Shown here piece by piece: positions 47,902 through 55,665 of a stretch of DNA of 55,665 nt. The DNA comes from Acidobacteriota bacterium (lineage in GTDB: Bacteria; Acidobacteriota; Vicinamibacteria; Vicinamibacterales; UBA2999), in NCBI GenBank assembly GCA_013140775.1, contig JABFSA010000069.1:1-55665 (forward strand). Reading direction: 5' to 3'. Position numbers and translations under genes: made by a program. Every line of letters starts with the position of its first letter. Positions within the stretch are counted from its first letter, which is position 1. The notes beneath the pieces were generated by a model. That model was not told the origin of the DNA. It saw nothing but the letters and a program-made list of their open reading frames with translations, and ran no database searches.

Positions 47902-50303
47902 CACGGCTCTCCCGGGAGTGGCCCAAAGGCCGGCGGCGGAACACGACGCTTCGAGGCTGCCTCATAGGCGGACGCCACCTTGAGGATCACGTCCTCCCGG
48001 CCAGGATCAGCACGAAAGACAAGCGAGAAAGGCAGGCCGGGAGACGGCAGCGTCGTGGGAGTCGAGTTACCCGTCGCGACGTATCGCCGCTTGTCCGCGC
48101 TGAGCACGAAGTACGGGTCGTAGACGGTCGTCACGAATCCCGCTGGTACCTGCACCTCGGTCAGTCCTGCGTTGGGACCCATTGCGGACTCCCCGCGCGT
48201 GTCACCCGTGGGTCCCGGTTGTCCGGGATAACCCGTCTTGCCAGGCGGAAGGGAGGTGTGAAGGCGGACGAGAACGTCCAGGTGGTTCTCCTGCATCACC
48301 TTCATGTCCAGGCGCGCGAGCAGCTCGCGCAGCTTCGCGCGTTCGTTCGTCGCCTGCCGCTCGCCAGGCGCATACAGGACGTGATCGAAAAGCTCCCAGT
48401 TCTTGAACGCCTGACGCTGCGTCTCGCCCCAGAACTTCGATCGGGCGTTGAGCGACGCAAAATCCACGAGCGTTTCGGTGAACCCCCGCGCCGCCCAGTC
48501 GGCCGCACGGCGCATGGCGTACTGCCGGAAATGGAAATGAAATGTCGTCGCCTGCGGTTTGGACTGAATCGTTCGAATATTCAGATTCGAGGGTGGTGCC
48601 AGTCGTCCCTCCGCCATCGCCACCATGTAGTCCACGGGTGCGAGCGGGCCCGACCCGAACATCACACCCGGCGCGAACTCAGTTGGCTTCACCTTGGCTG
48701 CGAACTCCGGAAACTCCGGCGTCCCGTCGTCTTCGAGCCTGTAGAGGATGTCCGGGAAGAAGACGGGCAGAAGCTCCGTGAGCGCCCGTGTGTAGGACGG
48801 GCTCATGTTTTCGATTGACGGGTCATCGGGCCATCGCGGGTCAACCGACTCCACCAGCGACGCGCCGAGGTGTGCGCCGAGCACCTCCCTGATTTCCCTC
48901 GTGGCTGCCGCGACGATCGGTTCGTCCGCTTTGACGCCCGGGAACGTCAGCATCGACTCACGGATTACGCCGATGCGAAGTCCCTTGAGCGATCCTGGCG
49001 CCCCCGATGTCGTCGCGCTGGCGGCATAGGGAGCTGTGAGGAAGCTCGAGCGACGTACGGTGGTGAACACGTCGCGGGGGTCGTAGTAGCCGCGGACCGG
49101 ATCCTTGAGCGCGTCCCACACCTTGGCGGCGTCGGCAATCGTCCGGCACTCGGTGCCGGAGCGATCGTTGTGCATGTCGTTGCCGATAGCGCCCCCGAAA
49201 TACGAGAGGAGGCCCTTCGCCGGCAGGATCATCGCCTGCGCGTTGTGGTTGGACGGGCCTCGACACGACGCGTTCGTCTCCTCGCAGATGCTGCACATCG
49301 CGAGGTTGGCCGTGACCGACACCGCCGAGCCTGAACTCGATCCAATTGCCGCGGCCCGCGAGGTGTCATACGGGTTGGCAGGCGTGCCACCCCAGGTGCT
49401 GCGCTGGTAGCCGGTGTTCCCGGGCATGACCGTCGCGGCGCGATTCGGCCCACCGGGGTTACCTGCCCGCGCGTTGTACTCGTCGGGAACAGCCTTCGCG
49501 TAGATGATGGCGCCCTTGGCACGGAGCTGCTCCACCAACGTGAAGTCGCGCGCCGGTACGTCGATGTCGTAGCGGGCGTCGCCTCCACCGGTGGTCCGCA
49601 TGTCCCTGGTGTCGAACGAGTCTTTGAACGTGAATGGGATGCAGTACATCGGCATCGCGGCCAGGTCGGGCGCGTTGCCATATCGCTCATCGAGCTCGAT
49701 CGCGCGCTCGAGCGCATCCGGCTGCTTCCGAAGTTCCTCGCACACGGCCGGGGCACCGGTGGGCAGGGGCCCCGTCGAAGGCGCCGCGTCGAATGCGCCC
49801 TTGCAGGTGACCGAGCGCTCGCCGCGAATGTTGATCGTTGCGAGCGCTGCCAGCTGCCCCGCATTTGGTACGCCGACGATCATTCCGAACTGTTGAGACA
49901 CGCTGGGATCGGAGGCCGTCGGCTCCATGCGACCCAGCTCGATGGGCGGACCGACGTACTGATCGAAATCCGGAAACACGACCGAGGCCTTGACCGTCGT
50001 CGTGGGAAAGGCGAGCGGCGCGCCCGCCCGAACGACGCCTGGTGCCGGTGGAATCGGCGCGCCATCTCTGGTGACGAGCTGATGAGCGACGCCGTTATAC
50101 GCCCGGGCCCTGTTCAGGTACGCCTGGACGAGGCCACGGCAGGTAATCTGCCGCTCCTGGATCGCGCGGTGGACATCGGCGATCGTTGCTTCGATCAGAC
50201 GGAACCTGAACGCCGTACCCTGTGCGCGAAGCGGTGACCCGGTCTCCAGCACACACAGGAGTCCGAGCGAGACGATTCCAGTTGCGAGTTTCAAGACACG
50301 CAT
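47901..50303 (-). CDS. Secreted amidase-signature hydrolase, paralogue 3
   Basis: An 800-residue paralogue. Signal peptide LATGIVSLGLLCVLETG from ATG 50303, then IEATIADVHRAIQERQITCR. Triad: Lys in IPFTFKDSFD, cis-Ser in IGSSSGSAVS, nucleophile Ser in NASCRGPSNHN, with the CSICEETNASC cysteines. The conserved C-terminal segment reads VPAGFVTTVYDPYF, more diverged than in paralogues 1 and 2. It lies 114 bp after the receptor gene, with a strong hairpin between, and is translationally coupled to the membrane protein. Confidence 0.88.
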   Translation of the reverse strand: MRVLKLATGIVSLGLLCVLETGSPLRAQGTAFRFRLIEATIADVHRAIQERQITCRGLVQAYLNRARAYNGVAHQLVTRDGAPIPPAPGVVRAGAPLAFPTTTVKASVVFPDFDQYVGPPIELGRMEPTASDPSVSQQFGMIVGVPNAGQLAALATINIRGERSVTCKGAFDAAPSTGPLPTGAPAVCEELRKQPDALERAIELDERYGNAPDLAAMPMYCIPFTFKDSFDTRDMRTTGGGDARYDIDVPARDFTLVEQLRAKGAIIYAKAVPDEYNARAGNPGGPNRAATVMPGNTGYQRSTWGGTPANPYDTSRAAAIGSSSGSAVSVTANLAMCSICEETNASCRGPSNHNAQAMILPAKGLLSYFGGAIGNDMHNDRSGTECRTIADAAKVWDALKDPVRGYYDPRDVFTTVRRSSFLTAPYAASATTSGAPGSLKGLRIGVIRESMLTFPGVKADEPIVAAATREIREVLGAHLGASLVESVDPRWPDDPSIENMSPSYTRALTELLPVFFPDILYRLEDDGTPEFPEFAAKVKPTEFAPGVMFGSGPLAPVDYMVAMAEGRLAPPSNLNIRTIQSKPQATTFHFHFRQYAMRRAADWAARGFTETLVDFASLNARSKFWGETQRQAFKNWELFDHVLYAPGERQATNERAKLRELLARLDMKVMQENHLDVLVRLHTSLPPGKTGYPGQPGPTGDTRGESAMGPNAGLTEVQVPAGFVTTVYDPYFVLSADKRRYVATGNSTPTTLPSPGLPFSLVFRADPGREDVILKVASAYEAASKRRVPPPAFGPLPGEP

Positions 50304-50358
50304 GGCAGTTCCTCCAGTTGGCGACGGTCACCAATCGACGGGGCCTGACGGGTGGAGG

Positions 50359-50399
50359 CCCACGGTCAGGAACAGAACTGGTGGAGTCCTGACCGTGGG
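50359..50399. terminator. Strong 13-bp hairpin between TonB receptor and amidase 3
   Basis: CCCACGGTCAGGA (50359-50371) and TCCTGACCGTGGG (50387-50399) form a perfect stem with a 15-nt loop, 18 nt after the receptor stop. There is no U-tract on the minus strand. A terminator assisted by a factor, or an mRNA-stabilising hairpin setting receptor levels above amidase levels, are both possible. Confidence 0.6.
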
Positions 50400-50417
50400 T
50401 TGCGGGCCGTCGTCGTT

Positions 50418-53312
50418 TCAGAACGACGCGCGGAACCCGAACTGCAACATGCGCGGCTGATACGAGACGTTCAGACTCTCAGTTGGCTGTCCAAACCTGG
50501 CGCTCGCCTCATTGGTGGTGAACGCCGCGAAGTTCTCGTGATTGAACAGGTTGAACACTTCGAGGATCCCTTCGATGGAGGCCCTGCCTCCCAGACGGAA
50601 CTGCTTCTGGAGCCGTGCGTCCACGCGGTGCATCGAGGGAATGTCAAAGCTGTTGCGAGCGATGAGCGTGCCGTTCGCACGAACACGGCCGCCCGTGGAC
50701 CCGCTGCTGAGGACGTCCACACCGGAACTGGGCGTTGCCCATCCCTGATCCCCGAAGAAATACAGCCCGCTCGCCTGGAACCCCGCGCCAATCTGCCAGA
50801 TACCGTTGAACGTGAATCGATGCCGTTGATCCGGGCTCAGATACCACTCTTCTTTGAGAGATGGGTGCAGGGTGAACGCCACGTCGCACGTCGGCGTGCC
50901 ATCAGCCCGCAGTGTTGTGGGGTTCACGCATCCGGCGCCAGCGGCGGGTGCGTTCTGCAGATTCCATTGGCCGGCGAGAAGGTAAGTGGCGGAAGCCTGC
51001 CAGCGCCCGCTCATACGCTTGGTGAAGGCCATCTGCAGACCGTGGTAGTCGGACTCGCCGATCGTTCGCCGCACCGAGACATCACCCCATGCCGGATACG
51101 GACGCTTCGCCGTGTTGGTGAACGCGTAGTTCACGCCAGTGGCCGGGTCGTAGGCGAGGTTGGCGTTGAGCGTGACGAGCATCGCGCGGTTCGCCGTATA
51201 CACGTAGTCGGCCTCGAGCGCCATCGAGCTCCCGAGCTGCCGCTGCACGCCGAACGACGCCTGGTTGCTGTACGGGATCTCATTGCCCTCCACCGCGAAG
51301 TTGGTGGTGCTTCGTCGCAGGCAGTTCGGTGCCGACGAGACCGTGCACAGCGTGGCCGCAACCTGATCGAACGTCGGCGTCGGACCGTTGAACGGGTTCG
51401 CGGCGAAGTCTGGCCGGCCGTCGTTGAGAATCTGCGGCTGCAGCGCCGAGGCATTCATCAGCGTCCAGTACGCCGTGTGCGAGCCGGGGTCGGAGAAGTA
51501 CCGGCCGGCGCCGCCGCGCAGAACCGTCTGCGGGGTGAGGCTGAATGCCGCGCCCACTCTGGGTCCCCAGTTGTTCGTGTCGTTCGAACGGCCACCCTTG
51601 AGGAACGGCTCCATCTCGACGTCCTCGGCGAAGACGCCGTCCTCCACGTCATACCGCACACCCAGGTTGATCGTCAGTCGCGGAGCCACCTGCCAGTCGT
51701 CCTGAATCCACCCGGCGAACGCGGTCAGGGGCGCCTGCACCTGCATGTTGCCAACGCCCAGGGTGTAGCTCCGAGTGACGGACGAGAGCGCCGCCAGGTT
51801 CCAGGTGGAAATGTCGTTCCACACGGGAATGATCTGTTCGATGTTCGACGGGATCGCGCCGCCACCCATGTCGTAGATCCCCTGGCAGCGGATGCACAGG
51901 AACACCGGGTTCTTCTGATAGAAACCCTCTCCTCCGATCTTCAAGTCGTGACGGCCTGCCTTGTCGTACGAGAGCATCACGTTGTCGCGGAAGGAGTAGG
52001 TGCTCTGGCGCTCATCCTCGTGCGAGAAGTTGTGCGCCATGCCGATCGTGTAGCCACGCAGGTTGAGGATCGGCGTGCCGAGCGTCAGGCCCGGGTAGGG
52101 ATGGTTCGGCCATTCGACGACGGAGTCCTGGATCCAGTAGTAGGCCGCATAGCCGCCGCGCAGTTCGTTGAGCAGGGTTGAACCGAAGATCTGCGTGAGC
52201 GTGCCGCTGACATCGGTGCTGTGCCGGTCGGTCTTGATCGCGGACGAGGGATGTCTCGACGAACCGCCTGTGTACCGGGCGTCATAGGGCATGTCTACCA
52301 GGGACTTGTTCCCGCGGACGTTGAGCCGGGTCGTTGGCGAGAACTGGAAGTCGAGACGCCCGCCACCCTTCGACTCCATGCGGGTGGCGCTCAGATCGAA
52401 GTTGAAGCTGGGAAACGGACTCGAGAAGCTGTAGGTCTGGGGCTCCCGCTCGTACTCGTAGTTGGCAAAGAAGTGCACGCGGTCTTTGCGGATGGGGCCA
52501 CCGTAGGTGGTGCTGAACTGCTGATTCTGATACGGCAGGACACGACCCTGGACGAAGTCGGCCGCGACAAAATCATCGTCACGGAAATAGCCGGACAGGG
52601 TCCCGGCAGCGATGTTGGTGCCGGATTTCGTGATGGCGTTGACCATCGTGCCGCTCGACCCGCCCTGTGACGCGTCGAAACGATTCGACACGAACTCGAA
52701 CTCGGCGATGGCGTCGCGACTGTACTTGGGCTGGCCGAAGCCACCTGTCTGGTTCTGTGTCACCCGCAGGCCGTCCACGTTGAGCTGAAAGGTGCCGAGC
52801 CCGCCGAGCTCGTCGGACGAGGCGTTCTGGCGACTACCGACAGCCAGCATCGTGAGGTCCACGAAATTTCGCCCGTTGAGTGGGAGGTCCTGCATCTGCC
52901 GCGGGTCCACATTGCTGCCGAGCGTCGAACTGACCGTATCGACGAGTGGCGCTGCCCCGCTCACCACGACCGACTCGGTGAGCGTTTCCGGTGTCATCTC
53001 GAACTCGACCACCCCCGTCTGACCGACCAGCAGTTCGATTCGTCGCTCCGGGGCAATGAACCCGGTGAGCTCGACCGACACTTTCATTTGTCCCGTTCGC
53101 ACCGGGACACGAAACGCTCCGCGGTCGTCTGTCACCGCAAGGAACGTGTTGCCCGAGGCCTCATGAATCGCCGTCACGGTGACGCCCGGGAGGACGCCAC
53201 CTGTCGAGTCCGTCACGGCACCTGCCAGCGTGGCATCCTGCGCGTATACCAGTGTCGGAAGAAGAAGCACCGCGACCCACGCGATGCAGCCATAGCCGCG
53301 TAATCCGCTCAT
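50418..53312 (-). CDS. TonB-dependent receptor, Oar-like with carboxypeptidase-type N-domain
   Basis: A 964-residue outer-membrane active transporter. ATG 53312 with GAGAGG upstream starts a signal peptide ending LVYAQ. Residues about 22-110 are a carboxypeptidase-regulatory-like beta domain (ATLAGAVTDSTGGVLPGVTV). The plug follows with DLPLNGRNFVDLTMLAVG and FEFVSNRFDASQGGSSG, then a large barrel that ends MLQFGFRASF. This is the common acidobacterial receptor type; no SusD-like partner is present. A longer frame from GTG 53363 would read through the leader. Ligand unknown; the three amidases downstream suggest an amide-containing molecule (inference). Confidence 0.92.
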   Translation of the reverse strand: MSGLRGYGCIAWVAVLLLPTLVYAQDATLAGAVTDSTGGVLPGVTVTAIHEASGNTFLAVTDDRGAFRVPVRTGQMKVSVELTGFIAPERRIELLVGQTGVVEFEMTPETLTESVVVSGAAPLVDTVSSTLGSNVDPRQMQDLPLNGRNFVDLTMLAVGSRQNASSDELGGLGTFQLNVDGLRVTQNQTGGFGQPKYSRDAIAEFEFVSNRFDASQGGSSGTMVNAITKSGTNIAAGTLSGYFRDDDFVAADFVQGRVLPYQNQQFSTTYGGPIRKDRVHFFANYEYEREPQTYSFSSPFPSFNFDLSATRMESKGGGRLDFQFSPTTRLNVRGNKSLVDMPYDARYTGGSSRHPSSAIKTDRHSTDVSGTLTQIFGSTLLNELRGGYAAYYWIQDSVVEWPNHPYPGLTLGTPILNLRGYTIGMAHNFSHEDERQSTYSFRDNVMLSYDKAGRHDLKIGGEGFYQKNPVFLCIRCQGIYDMGGGAIPSNIEQIIPVWNDISTWNLAALSSVTRSYTLGVGNMQVQAPLTAFAGWIQDDWQVAPRLTINLGVRYDVEDGVFAEDVEMEPFLKGGRSNDTNNWGPRVGAAFSLTPQTVLRGGAGRYFSDPGSHTAYWTLMNASALQPQILNDGRPDFAANPFNGPTPTFDQVAATLCTVSSAPNCLRRSTTNFAVEGNEIPYSNQASFGVQRQLGSSMALEADYVYTANRAMLVTLNANLAYDPATGVNYAFTNTAKRPYPAWGDVSVRRTIGESDYHGLQMAFTKRMSGRWQASATYLLAGQWNLQNAPAAGAGCVNPTTLRADGTPTCDVAFTLHPSLKEEWYLSPDQRHRFTFNGIWQIGAGFQASGLYFFGDQGWATPSSGVDVLSSGSTGGRVRANGTLIARNSFDIPSMHRVDARLQKQFRLGGRASIEGILEVFNLFNHENFAAFTTNEASARFGQPTESLNVSYQPRMLQFGFRASF

Positions 53313-53383
53313 GAACACGTCCTCTCTCGACCGATGACGGATCGGGACGCCGTGGGTGTGCACGGAGCCGGAACCGAAGCACC

Positions 53384-53478
53384 GGGTCGAACGAATCGGT
53401 TGTTAGGTAAGAGCGTCGGGGCTCGTGAATCAGCGAGGAATTGCTATTCGGCGTGGAACGCTTCACGGTTTTGCAAGA
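53384..53478 (-). promoter_or_regulatory. Leader element copy A, upstream of the TonB receptor
   Basis: On the minus strand: TTGCAAAACC, GTTCCACGCCGAA, a conserved segment with CTCGCTGATTCACGAG (4-bp stem) overlapping GAGCCCCGACGCTC (4-bp stem), then TCGTTCGACCC. The two stems share GAG and so exclude each other. Ends 71 nt before the receptor ATG. Copies B and C are at 41.7 and 39.1 kb. Confidence 0.75.
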
Positions 53479-53507
53479 GCCGCTCCACCCGCGGCCGCGT
53501 GAGGAAA

Positions 53508-53559
53508 TGTTGGGGTTTCTCGACTATTCCAACGCTCGGAACACCCCAACACGGTTGGG
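53508..53559. promoter_or_regulatory. Overlapping, mutually exclusive inverted repeats in the receptor 5' region
   Basis: TGTTGGGGT (53508-53516) pairs perfectly with ACCCCAACA (53543-53551). The second arm also pairs with GTTGGG (53554-53559) as CCCAAC-ACG-GTTGGG. Only one helix can form at a time. In the predicted transcript these sit just after the likely start site. Confidence 0.5.
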
Positions 53560-53578
53560 CAGCGTGGTCATTAGAGAC

Positions 53579-53607
53579 ATTTTTGGATCGAAAATGATCT
53601 ATCTCAA
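53579..53607 (-). promoter_or_regulatory. Candidate sigma-70-type promoter for the TonB receptor
   Basis: On the minus strand TTGAGA (53602-53607) and AAAAAT (53579-53584) are spaced by 17 nt, 5/6 and 4/6 matches to -35 and -10. The predicted leader would be about 260 nt. CAAAAATGTCT at the -10 region recurs upstream of leader copy C. Confidence 0.4.
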
Positions 53608-54072
53608 CATTTCTGTCCTCTGTCGCGCCGGCTCCGATCGACCGAGTTCGCGGACCGGATTCGGCATGACCGCACGCACCTGTTGATGGCGTGCATTGAA
53701 CGGTCCCGCGACCACGATGACGACATTTCAGTGTGCTGATCTACGTGATCTAACAGAAATGTCAGGCATCGCTACGGTCATCATCCATCGCAACGCATCG
53801 CACAATCCCCTGCAATTCCAATGTGTTTGACGCGTCAACGCGGATGCGGCTCGACGGAACGTGTCTTGCTCTTGAGAGTCGCATTCGAGTTCGGTCCCTG
53901 CTGACCAGGGCTCAGGTCCCCGCCGACACGGAAGCGTTTTCCACGCGATCGCCTCGCCGGCTCACGCACCCGTCGGTGTCGCGCCGAGGTCATCGCGAAG
54001 GTGATGCGCACGACTCGTTCGTCGTCGCATCCAACTGTGGACACGGGAACAGCTCACAAAGGCAGGCTCGCA
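53608..54072. other. Divergent intergenic region, no gene seen
   Basis: About 465 bp between the receptor promoter and the plus-strand secreted hypothetical. Open frames are short and have no ribosome site or domain. Apart from moderate AT enrichment near 53720-53820 I see no structure. Confidence 0.4.
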
Positions 54073-54651
54073 ATGAACACGGTCGAACAACTCGCCATCT
54101 TGCTCCTTCGTCGTTGCATGTCAGATCTCGTGCGATGTGAAGTTCGCGATCGCAATCGGATTACCGGCGCCCGGCATCTCCCTCGCGCTCGTCTCTTGTG
54201 CAGATCATCGCTACTCCTCACCGGTGCGCTCCTCGCAGGGTTCACCAGCCAGGCAGGCGCTACCGAACGCGAACAGAAGGTCAAGGCCCTGACCATGTCG
54301 CTGTCGCACAACGTGTCGGTGGCCCGAAGCGACGTGACCGTCAAGGCGCGGGTCGAACCCGACGCCCGCAGTCGTGAGCTCATCATCGAATGGGTGGCCG
54401 ATGACCTGTCCGGCGGCAGTCACACCGTGATGCTCGAGGGAGATCGGGCGGCAGCGTCTCACCGCTATACCCTGAAGCATCTGTCGCCGGGTGCGTACTC
54501 GGTCACAGCGCTGCTTCGGCGCAATGACGGCACGGTGACAAAAACCACCTCGACGCTACTGGTCGTGGGAGTCGGCGAAGTCGTGGAGCTTGGCGGCAGG
54601 ATGATGCAGGGGTCGGCGGGAGGCGTCCTGCGGCCCGCAAATCAACCGTGA
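54073..54651 (+). CDS. Secreted hypothetical protein with Ig-like beta domain
   Basis: A 192-residue protein, not recognised. A hydrophobic segment around residues 43-60 (SSLLLTGALLAGFTSQAGA) is a signal peptide behind a long basic N-region, so the real start may be ATG 54118 rather than 54073. The mature 120 residues alternate short strands: NVSVARSDVTVKARVEPD, RELIIEWVADD, LKHLSPGAYSVTALLRRNDG, and TLLVVGV, like a single Ig/FnIII-type domain. It stands alone, divergent from the TonB receptor. Confidence 0.6.
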   Translation: MNTVEQLAILLLRRCMSDLVRCEVRDRNRITGARHLPRARLLCRSSLLLTGALLAGFTSQAGATEREQKVKALTMSLSHNVSVARSDVTVKARVEPDARSRELIIEWVADDLSGGSHTVMLEGDRAAASHRYTLKHLSPGAYSVTALLRRNDGTVTKTTSTLLVVGVGEVVELGGRMMQGSAGGVLRPANQP

Positions 54652-55019
54652 TCTGCACACCATCTGTCACGGCCATGGGTATGCCCGACGAACTCATCAG
54701 CTCAGCTGCGATCACGTTCAGAGCTCAACGTGATCGGCGCCAGATCATCTGCGTGCTGACTGGAGGTGCGGAGCGGCGCGGGGCGCCCACGCCATCTGGC
54801 TCAGCGAACGAGCAGGATCAGGATGAAACGCTGATTGAGCCCGAACGCTGGCCGGCTGCCTCTCGGGTAAGTCGATAGGAAGGCCAGAAGGACACGGAGA
54901 CGATCTCCCCGACGTCTCCGTGTTCTGTCAGGCGCGGCTGAAGCCGCGCACTACGTCGTCACGAACGTCCAGATTCTGCTCGAGCCAGTAGAGTAGTGCT
55001 CGGCTTCAGCCGAGCTCTT
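54652..55019. other. Convergent intergenic region with REP-like pair
   Basis: No gene seen over 368 bp. The only structure is the pair of inverted palindromes annotated at 54932-55015. Confidence 0.5.
54932..55015. repeat. Pair of inverted REP-like palindromes
   Basis: GCGCGGC-TGAA-GCCGCGC (54932-54949) is followed by GCACTAC; the reverse arrangement GTAGTGCTCGGC-TTCA-GCCGAGC ends at 55015. The two units are near-perfect inverted copies about 45 bp apart, like a bacterial interspersed mosaic element. The right unit is followed by TCTTTT on the plus strand, so it can terminate transcription from the left. Confidence 0.75.
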
Positions 55020-55665
55020 TTAGTTCGTCGCCGTGGCCCAGCCCGTCCGCAGCGCCGCGCGATCGACCGCGGTGCCGCGCATGTAGACCGTGTTGATCCG
55101 GCGCGTGTTCTTGATGTCGTCGAGCGGATTCGCGTCCAGCACGATGAAGTCCGCGCTCTTGCCGGCGGCCACGGTGCCAAGATCCGCGAGACGCATGTAC
55201 TCCGCGGAGTTCTTCGTTGCCGCGACGAGCACCTGATGCGGCGTCATGCCTGCCGCGACCATGTCCTCCATCTCGAGGTGCGGTCCGTAGGGCGTGTTCC
55301 CGTCGGTCCCGAGCACAATGGTCATGCCGGCGGCACTGAGCTTGGCGAGATTTCGCGCCTGGATGCCAAAGGCCTTCTGCGCTTCCGGATCGTTGACCGA
55401 TGCGGCCTGGAGCTTCTGGAGATCCGCGGCGGGCACGGTATCGCTGACCCAGCTCAGATCAATGGGCACACCGCGGCCAGGCAGGTTGGGCCCGAGCACG
55501 ACCTGCGGATGCTCCTTCACCAGCGCCATGAACTCCTCGTCAATGTCCGTGTCGCGTACGCCGTGCGCAAACGAATCGAGTCCAGCGCGCAACAAGCCCT
55601 TCCCGTCGGAGAGATTGAAGATGTGCGCGGTCACACGGACGCCGTTCTTGTGCGCTTCGTCGATG
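55020..55665 (-). CDS. Amidohydrolase (imidazolonepropionase-like), C-terminal part
   Basis: The gene enters from the right edge; 214 residues are visible. Metal-dependent amidohydrolase features: VTAHIFNLSDGKGLLRAGLD with the metal-ligand His, SFAHGVRDTDID with a second His, and the late Asp in VLGTDGNTPYGPHLEMEDM. It ends with the small beta-sandwich that completes these enzymes: LGTVAAGKSADFIVLDANPLDDI. Substrate unknown; relatives act on imide, peptide or lactone-like bonds. The N-terminus with HxH and any signal peptide lies outside the window. Confidence 0.88.
   Translation of the reverse strand, partial: IDEAHKNGVRVTAHIFNLSDGKGLLRAGLDSFAHGVRDTDIDEEFMALVKEHPQVVLGPNLPGRGVPIDLSWVSDTVPAADLQKLQAASVNDPEAQKAFGIQARNLAKLSAAGMTIVLGTDGNTPYGPHLEMEDMVAAGMTPHQVLVAATKNSAEYMRLADLGTVAAGKSADFIVLDANPLDDIKNTRRINTVYMRGTAVDRAALRTGWATATN

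Noticed and set aside
53441..53686. 81-codon plus-strand frame through leader copy A
   Set aside because: Differences between leader copies do not fall at third codon positions consistently, and the equivalent frame is not kept in copies B and C.
54932..55015. CRISPR-like reading of the repeated palindromes
   Set aside because: Only two units in inverted orientation, no regular spacers and no cas genes in the window.

Overview
The window looks like a chromosomal segment of a high-GC Gram-negative bacterium. A member of the Acidobacteriota, perhaps class Vicinamibacteria, is my inference. It rests on an Oar-like TonB-dependent receptor with a carboxypeptidase-type N-terminal domain, a small DUF2934 protein, several very long secreted amidases, and short dispersed GC-rich palindromes. 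There is no rRNA, tRNA, CRISPR array, transposase or phage gene.

Layout. (1) 1-6.8 kb, nitrogen oxyanions: the 5' part of a DmsB-type 4Fe-4S protein on the minus strand, then a plus-strand operon of an outer-membrane alginate-export-family channel, an NrtA-type Tat-exported binding protein, a permease, two ATPases and a small chlorite-dismutase-family protein. (2) 6.9-12.2 kb, central carbon: phosphofructokinase, ADP-glucose pyrophosphorylase and PEP carboxylase. (3) 12.2-23.7 kb, minus strand, urea: porin, urtABCDE, ureD, fused ureAB, ureC, ureF, ureG, with no ureE. (4) 24.1-34.0 kb: a DUF2934 protein, then a five-gene cluster of circularly permuted ATP-grasp, alpha-E and transglutaminase proteins. 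This is a predicted peptide-synthesis or modification system of unknown product, present in split and fused versions. (5) 34.1-38.7 kb: a GAF-domain/alpha-glucan phosphorylase fusion convergent with GTP-dependent PEP carboxykinase. (6) 38.8-53.6 kb, minus strand, an envelope and secreted amide-metabolism region: a small hypothetical, an anchored hypothetical, a three-domain secreted RidA protein, a 63-codon remnant of a TonB-dependent receptor, three paralogous secreted amidases of about 800 aa, a polytopic membrane protein and one intact TonB-dependent receptor. (7) 54.0 kb to the end: a secreted hypothetical, a pair of inverted REP-like palindromes and the C-terminal part of an amidohydrolase.

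How it may work together (inference): regions 1 and 3 are two nitrogen-acquisition routes, nitrate and urea, each with its own outer-membrane channel. Regions 2 and 5 set the glycogen/PEP balance, and the phosphorylase carries a GAF domain resembling that of the nitrogen phosphotransferase enzyme PtsP, which could tie carbon-store mobilisation to nitrogen status.

The least explained items are: a homologous leader of about 95 nt before three minus-strand genes; an apparently asymmetric pair of nitrate-transporter ATPases; the ATP-grasp/alpha-E/transglutaminase cluster, one alpha-E protein of which ends in a Gln/Ser-rich tail; and the amidase/RidA/receptor region. All calls come from reading the sequence without searches. 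Family assignments rest on recognised motifs, and start sites were chosen from ribosome-binding sites, overlaps and signal peptides.
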